Assembly: GCF_020075705.1 (NCBI RefSeq) | Contig: NZ_JAIQUM010000001.1 | Coordinates: 1-64,000 of the forward strand | Origin: Metabacillus rhizolycopersici | Lineage (GTDB): Bacteria > Bacillota > Bacilli > Bacillales > Bacillaceae | Reading direction: 5' to 3' | Length of the DNA stretch: 64,000 nt | The notes under the pieces: model-generated | What the model was told of the DNA's origin: nothing | What the model saw: the letters and a program-made list of their open reading frames with translations, nothing else | The model's database searches: none | Made by a program: the position numbers and the translations under genes | In this document: piece by piece, positions 60,986 through 64,000 of the stretch | How the letters are laid out: each line of letters opens with the position of its first letter | How positions within the stretch are numbered: position 1 is the first letter of the stretch

Positions 60986-62194
60986 TTGAACGCTCTAGGT
61001 CTTGTAGTCGAATATAATCCATTTCATAATGGACACTTTTATCATTTAGCTGAATCTAAAAAAGAAACAAATGCCGATGTAGTGATTGCTGTCATGAGTG
61101 GCAACTTTCTGCAAAGAGGTGAGCCTGCCCTTATTTCAAAATGGGAACGAACAAAAATGGCATTACATTGTGGTATTGATTTAGTTATCGAATTGCCCTA
61201 TGCTTTTGCTACACAAAAAGCAAATACATTTGCAAACGGGGCAGTTTCCATATTAGAGGCATTAAAATGTCAGTCATTATGCTTTGGTAGTGAATTAGGA
61301 GAAATCTCTTCATTCCTAGGTGCAAATGAATTTCTACATAAATCCAAACAGCAATATGATGAACTGATAAAAAAACAGATAAAAACAGGTGTAAGCTATC
61401 CAACAGCATTAACCAATGCTTTTCAAGAGTTAACAAATGGAAAGGAAATTCTAGATTTATCATTACCAAATAATATTCTTGGTTTTCATTATGTAAAATC
61501 CATTCGTGAACAACAAGCACAAATGAAACCATTTACAATCCAACGTACGTCTGCAGGGTATCACGAGCAAAACTTTGTCTCTCCTACGATTGCCAGTGCT
61601 ACTAGTATTCGAAAATCAATTTTTTCAAATGAAGGAGATATTACAAATTATGTCCCGAGTGTGACTTTTCAAATCCTAAATGAATATAAAATGGAAAAAG
61701 GACTGTTACACAATTGGGAGCAGTATTTTCACTTGTTAAAGTACTCTATTATGACGATGACTGAAGAAGATTTGCTCACGATTTACGAGGTTGAGGAAGG
61801 TTTAGAAAACAGAATTAAAAAAAACATCTTACATGCTCAGAGCTTTCAAGATTTTATGGAAAGAATCAAAACGAAACGTTATACGTGGACAAGACTTCAG
61901 AGATTATGCACGCATATATTAACGAAAACAACGAAACAGCAAATGAGTTTTATAAATGATAGCCAAACAGCCCCATATATTAGATTATTAGGCATGTCTT
62001 CAAAAGGACAAGAATATTTACGTTCAATCAAAAAGCAAATAGAACTTCCGATAATTTCCAAACTTGCAACCTTCAGGCACCCTTTGTTAGAGTTAGATAT
62101 TAAAGCTACTAACACCTATAATATGATTTTTGAAGAGCCGCTTCGTTCAAAGCTTTTAAAAGCTGAATATGCAACACCCCCGATTAGGCTTTAA
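60986..62194 (+). CDS. tmcAL: tRNA(Met) cytidine acetate ligase TmcAL (YlbM)
   Basis: This 402-residue enzyme acetylates the wobble cytidine 34 of elongator tRNA-Met using acetate and ATP. The N-terminal nucleotidyltransferase motif is GLVVEYNPFHNGHFYHL (residues 4 to 20, HNGH). VIAVMSGNFLQRGEPALISKWERTKMALHCGIDLVIELP follows, and the family-typical LSLPNNILGFHYVKSI is near 160. It starts at TTG 60986 after GGTGATAA. On the opposite strand to its neighbours. Earlier annotation called it YlbM. Confidence 0.94.
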   Translation: MNALGLVVEYNPFHNGHFYHLAESKKETNADVVIAVMSGNFLQRGEPALISKWERTKMALHCGIDLVIELPYAFATQKANTFANGAVSILEALKCQSLCFGSELGEISSFLGANEFLHKSKQQYDELIKKQIKTGVSYPTALTNAFQELTNGKEILDLSLPNNILGFHYVKSIREQQAQMKPFTIQRTSAGYHEQNFVSPTIASATSIRKSIFSNEGDITNYVPSVTFQILNEYKMEKGLLHNWEQYFHLLKYSIMTMTEEDLLTIYEVEEGLENRIKKNILHAQSFQDFMERIKTKRYTWTRLQRLCTHILTKTTKQQMSFINDSQTAPYIRLLGMSSKGQEYLRSIKKQIELPIISKLATFRHPLLELDIKATNTYNMIFEEPLRSKLLKAEYATPPIRL

Positions 62195-62399
62195 TATGCG
62201 ATTCCAAACAGCGGGGGTTTCATTATCCCCTTCTGATAGGTAGCTAGACTTACCAGATCATTTACGTACAGTTATCCCCCACCATCACTCAAGAGTAAAT
62301 GTGGGGGACTTACATTTACGTTGGGATGAATAACAGAAACAACTTCTACCTTTTAGGTAAGTAAATAAAGGAGGAAGTGGTTAAACCGGATACAAAGAC
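62195..62399 (+). repeat. Family-1 copy between tmcAL and ylbL
   Basis: ACAGCGGGGG with CCCCTTCTG (62210 to 62238), GTAGCTAGACTTACC, and CAGTTATCCCCCACC with a GTGGGGGACTT arm (62267 to 62311) match the two hairpins of family 1. It lies between two convergent genes and could serve as a shared terminator. Confidence 0.6.
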
Positions 62400-63425
62400 T
62401 TATCCTTTCTCTTTAAGATTCATTAAATAATTCACAGCATCATCAAATGAATCGATCGGTATAATCTGCATATCAGTTTTTATTTTTTCCCCAACCTTTA
62501 TTGCTTCATTGTAGTTTGAAGTCAATTGGTCATTTTCATTTGGTGCAAAGAAGATATCCATTCCTGCCTTATCTGCTGCAACAATCTTTTGAGAAATCCC
62601 TCCAATCGGTCCAACTTCTCCTGATTGATTAATTGTGCCTGTTCCTGCAATTGAATAGCCTTTTGTTAAATCTCCTTCTGTAAGCTGACCATAAATTTCA
62701 AGAGACATCATTAAACCAGCTGAAGGACCTCCTATATCCTCTGTATCTAAGTTAATGTCAGGTTCTACAATTAATTCTCGATCAGTAGTCAGCGATATAC
62801 CGATACCAACTTTAGCTGGATCGTCAATAAAGGCTGTTAACTTTAGGCTACCTTGCTTTTGTTTGCCTTCTCTTTCAAAGGAGATTGTTATTTCTTCTCC
62901 TTCTTTCTTTTGACCAACGAAATCAATAAACTCTTCTGCGGTTTGAAATTCGATATCATCAACTTTATAAATACGATCGCCAACCTTTAAAACCTCCATT
63001 GCTGGCATGTCTTTTACAATTCCATCAACATATATCCCATGAAAAAGATAATCGACGCGTTTATTTGCTTTCTGATACGCAACGGTTATAGCCGATTCCT
63101 GTGAAGCCTCCATCATATGTAATTGTCTTTTAAAATATTCTTCATCCGTTTCTTCTTCTCTTCTTATCTCCTCAAGAGGTTGAATGTAATAAAAATCATG
63201 TAGTTTCGCCCACATATATGTTAATGGATTTGCTCTTCCAAACCGAATCGTTGTTAAGGAAAAGCTTCCCTCCTCATCGTTGAACCCATTTTCAACCTCA
63301 ATAATCGGCTCAAGCTCTGATGTCATTCCTGGTTGTGTCACATAAAAAGGAAGTTTGATAAAGGATAAAATTAGTACAATCACGACTAACAAAATAATCG
63401 TCCGTAAAAATGTCTTACCTTTCAA
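62400..63425 (-). CDS. ylbL: PDZ/Lon-domain secreted protease YlbL
   Basis: This 341-residue membrane-bound serine protease starts at TTG 63425 (MKGKTFLRTIILLVV), nine bases after AGGAGA; an upstream start lies inside ylbK. An N-terminal transmembrane helix (residues 6 to 24) is followed by a PDZ domain (GIVKDMPAMEVLKVGDRIYKVDDIEFQTAEEFIDF, near 125 to 160) and a Lon-type S16 protease domain. The catalytic Ser lies in DIGGPSAGLMMSLEIYG and the Lys in SQKIVAADKAGMDIFFAPNEN. B. subtilis YlbL degrades division inhibitors such as YneA. Confidence 0.93.
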   Translation of the reverse strand: MKGKTFLRTIILLVVIVLILSFIKLPFYVTQPGMTSELEPIIEVENGFNDEEGSFSLTTIRFGRANPLTYMWAKLHDFYYIQPLEEIRREEETDEEYFKRQLHMMEASQESAITVAYQKANKRVDYLFHGIYVDGIVKDMPAMEVLKVGDRIYKVDDIEFQTAEEFIDFVGQKKEGEEITISFEREGKQKQGSLKLTAFIDDPAKVGIGISLTTDRELIVEPDINLDTEDIGGPSAGLMMSLEIYGQLTEGDLTKGYSIAGTGTINQSGEVGPIGGISQKIVAADKAGMDIFFAPNENDQLTSNYNEAIKVGEKIKTDMQIIPIDSFDDAVNYLMNLKEKG

Positions 63426-64000
63426 GTTCGTTTGTCTCCTTCCACTTTGCAATCATTGTCTGTATTTTCACAACATGCTTCAAGGTTTCCTGTTCACCAA
63501 TATCAATTATCTCCTTAATATTAGTAAAAGCTCGGGAACTATACTGCTCAACATGCGGACGAATCATAACATCTGAAGCAATTTCTCGATGATGAACTAG
63601 CTCATCTTGCATAATATCGAGACTTTGCATAATCACATCATAGATAGATGTAATATCTTCATTACGCTTAACATGAGAAACATCAACTGCAATGACAATA
63701 TCCGCCCCCATCTCCTTAACAACCGATACAGGGACTCTATCAATAACACCACCATCAACTAATAATTTCCCGTCTATCTTTTCTGGAACAAAGATACCAG
63801 GGATGGAAATACTCGCCTTCACCGCATCAGCTACTGGACCTTCTTTGAAAATAACCTTTTTTCCCTCATTTAAATCTGTTGCGACAACAGCAACTGGTAT
63901 GTCTAATTCTTCAAACGTTTTTCTATGTGTAAATAATCGAATTAGTTCCTTTAGTCGATTACCTGAAATAAATCCCATTTTAGGAACAGTAAAATCTAAA
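63415..64000 (-). CDS. ylbK: Patatin-like phospholipase YlbK, N-terminus cut
   Basis: The minus-strand frame enters from the right edge (LDFTVPKMGFISGNRLKEL), so the N-terminus with the usual GxSxG nucleophile is outside the window; about 194 residues are seen. The patatin family (RssA/YlbK type) is supported by IPVAVVATDLNEGKKVIF, ASISIPGIFVPEKIDGKLLVDGG and VDGGVIDRVPVSVVKEMGADIVIAVDVS, where the DGG holds the catalytic Asp. The stop overlaps ylbL by 11 bp. Substrate unknown. Confidence 0.9.
   Translation of the reverse strand, partial: LDFTVPKMGFISGNRLKELIRLFTHRKTFEELDIPVAVVATDLNEGKKVIFKEGPVADAVKASISIPGIFVPEKIDGKLLVDGGVIDRVPVSVVKEMGADIVIAVDVSHVKRNEDITSIYDVIMQSLDIMQDELVHHREIASDVMIRPHVEQYSSRAFTNIKEIIDIGEQETLKHVVKIQTMIAKWKETNELER

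Overview
The window is about 64 kb of low-GC DNA from an endospore-forming member of the Bacillaceae. The evidence is the complete sporulation set spoVD, spoVE, spoIIGA, sigE and sigG, a diaminopimelate-type MurE, bacillithiol synthesis (BshC), T-box and PyrR attenuators, and a gene order that follows the ylbK-to-ylnF segment of the Bacillus subtilis chromosome almost gene for gene (compared from memory, not by alignment). Nearly everything is on the minus strand, so the biological reading direction runs from position 64000 down to 1. Only three genes are on plus: tmcAL, ylbP and a small unknown membrane protein. I called starts from Shine-Dalgarno spacing and family length, so several differ from the longest open frame, and many are TTG or GTG.

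Right end (64000 to 54000): ylbK (cut by the edge), ylbL, tmcAL, ylbN-rpmF, ylbO, ylbP, panE, a DUF3397 membrane protein with an apparent single-base frameshift, and bshC. Middle right (54000 to 33600): the division and cell wall (dcw) cluster, mraZ-rsmH-ftsL-pbpB-spoVD-murE-mraY-murD-spoVE-murG-murB-divIB-ylxW-ylxX-sbp-ftsA-ftsZ. Middle (33500 to 25400): spoIIGA-sigE-sigG, which drive compartment-specific sporulation transcription, then ylmC-ylmD-ylmE-sepF-ylmG-ylmH-divIVA, which link cell division, PLP homeostasis and pole marking. Then come ileS (with T-box leader), ylyA, lspA and ylyB.

Left middle (20100 to 8000): the pyrimidine operon pyrR-pyrP-pyrB-pyrC-carA-carB-pyrK-pyrD-pyrF-pyrE with its promoter, three PyrR attenuators and a final terminator. 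Left (6600 to 500): the sulfate assimilation operon cysH-cysP-sat-cysC-sumT-sirB-sirC, which makes sulfite and the siroheme needed by sulfite reductase. It has a strong promoter about 350 nt upstream of cysH and a terminator overlapping the last stop codon. The extreme left holds the start of a secreted SH3b-domain protein.

The coding content is conventional, and I found no gene cluster that looks like an undescribed system. The unexplained signal is in the spacers. There are two families of dispersed structured repeats. One is a two-hairpin element. The other has an internal hairpin whose stem changes sequence but keeps pairing between copies. There are also a REP-like palindrome, a local tandem repeat, a decayed IS200/IS605-type right end and a large hairpin between spoVE and murG. 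Repeats of these families sit inside the spoIIGA-sigE and pyrR-pyrP transcription units.
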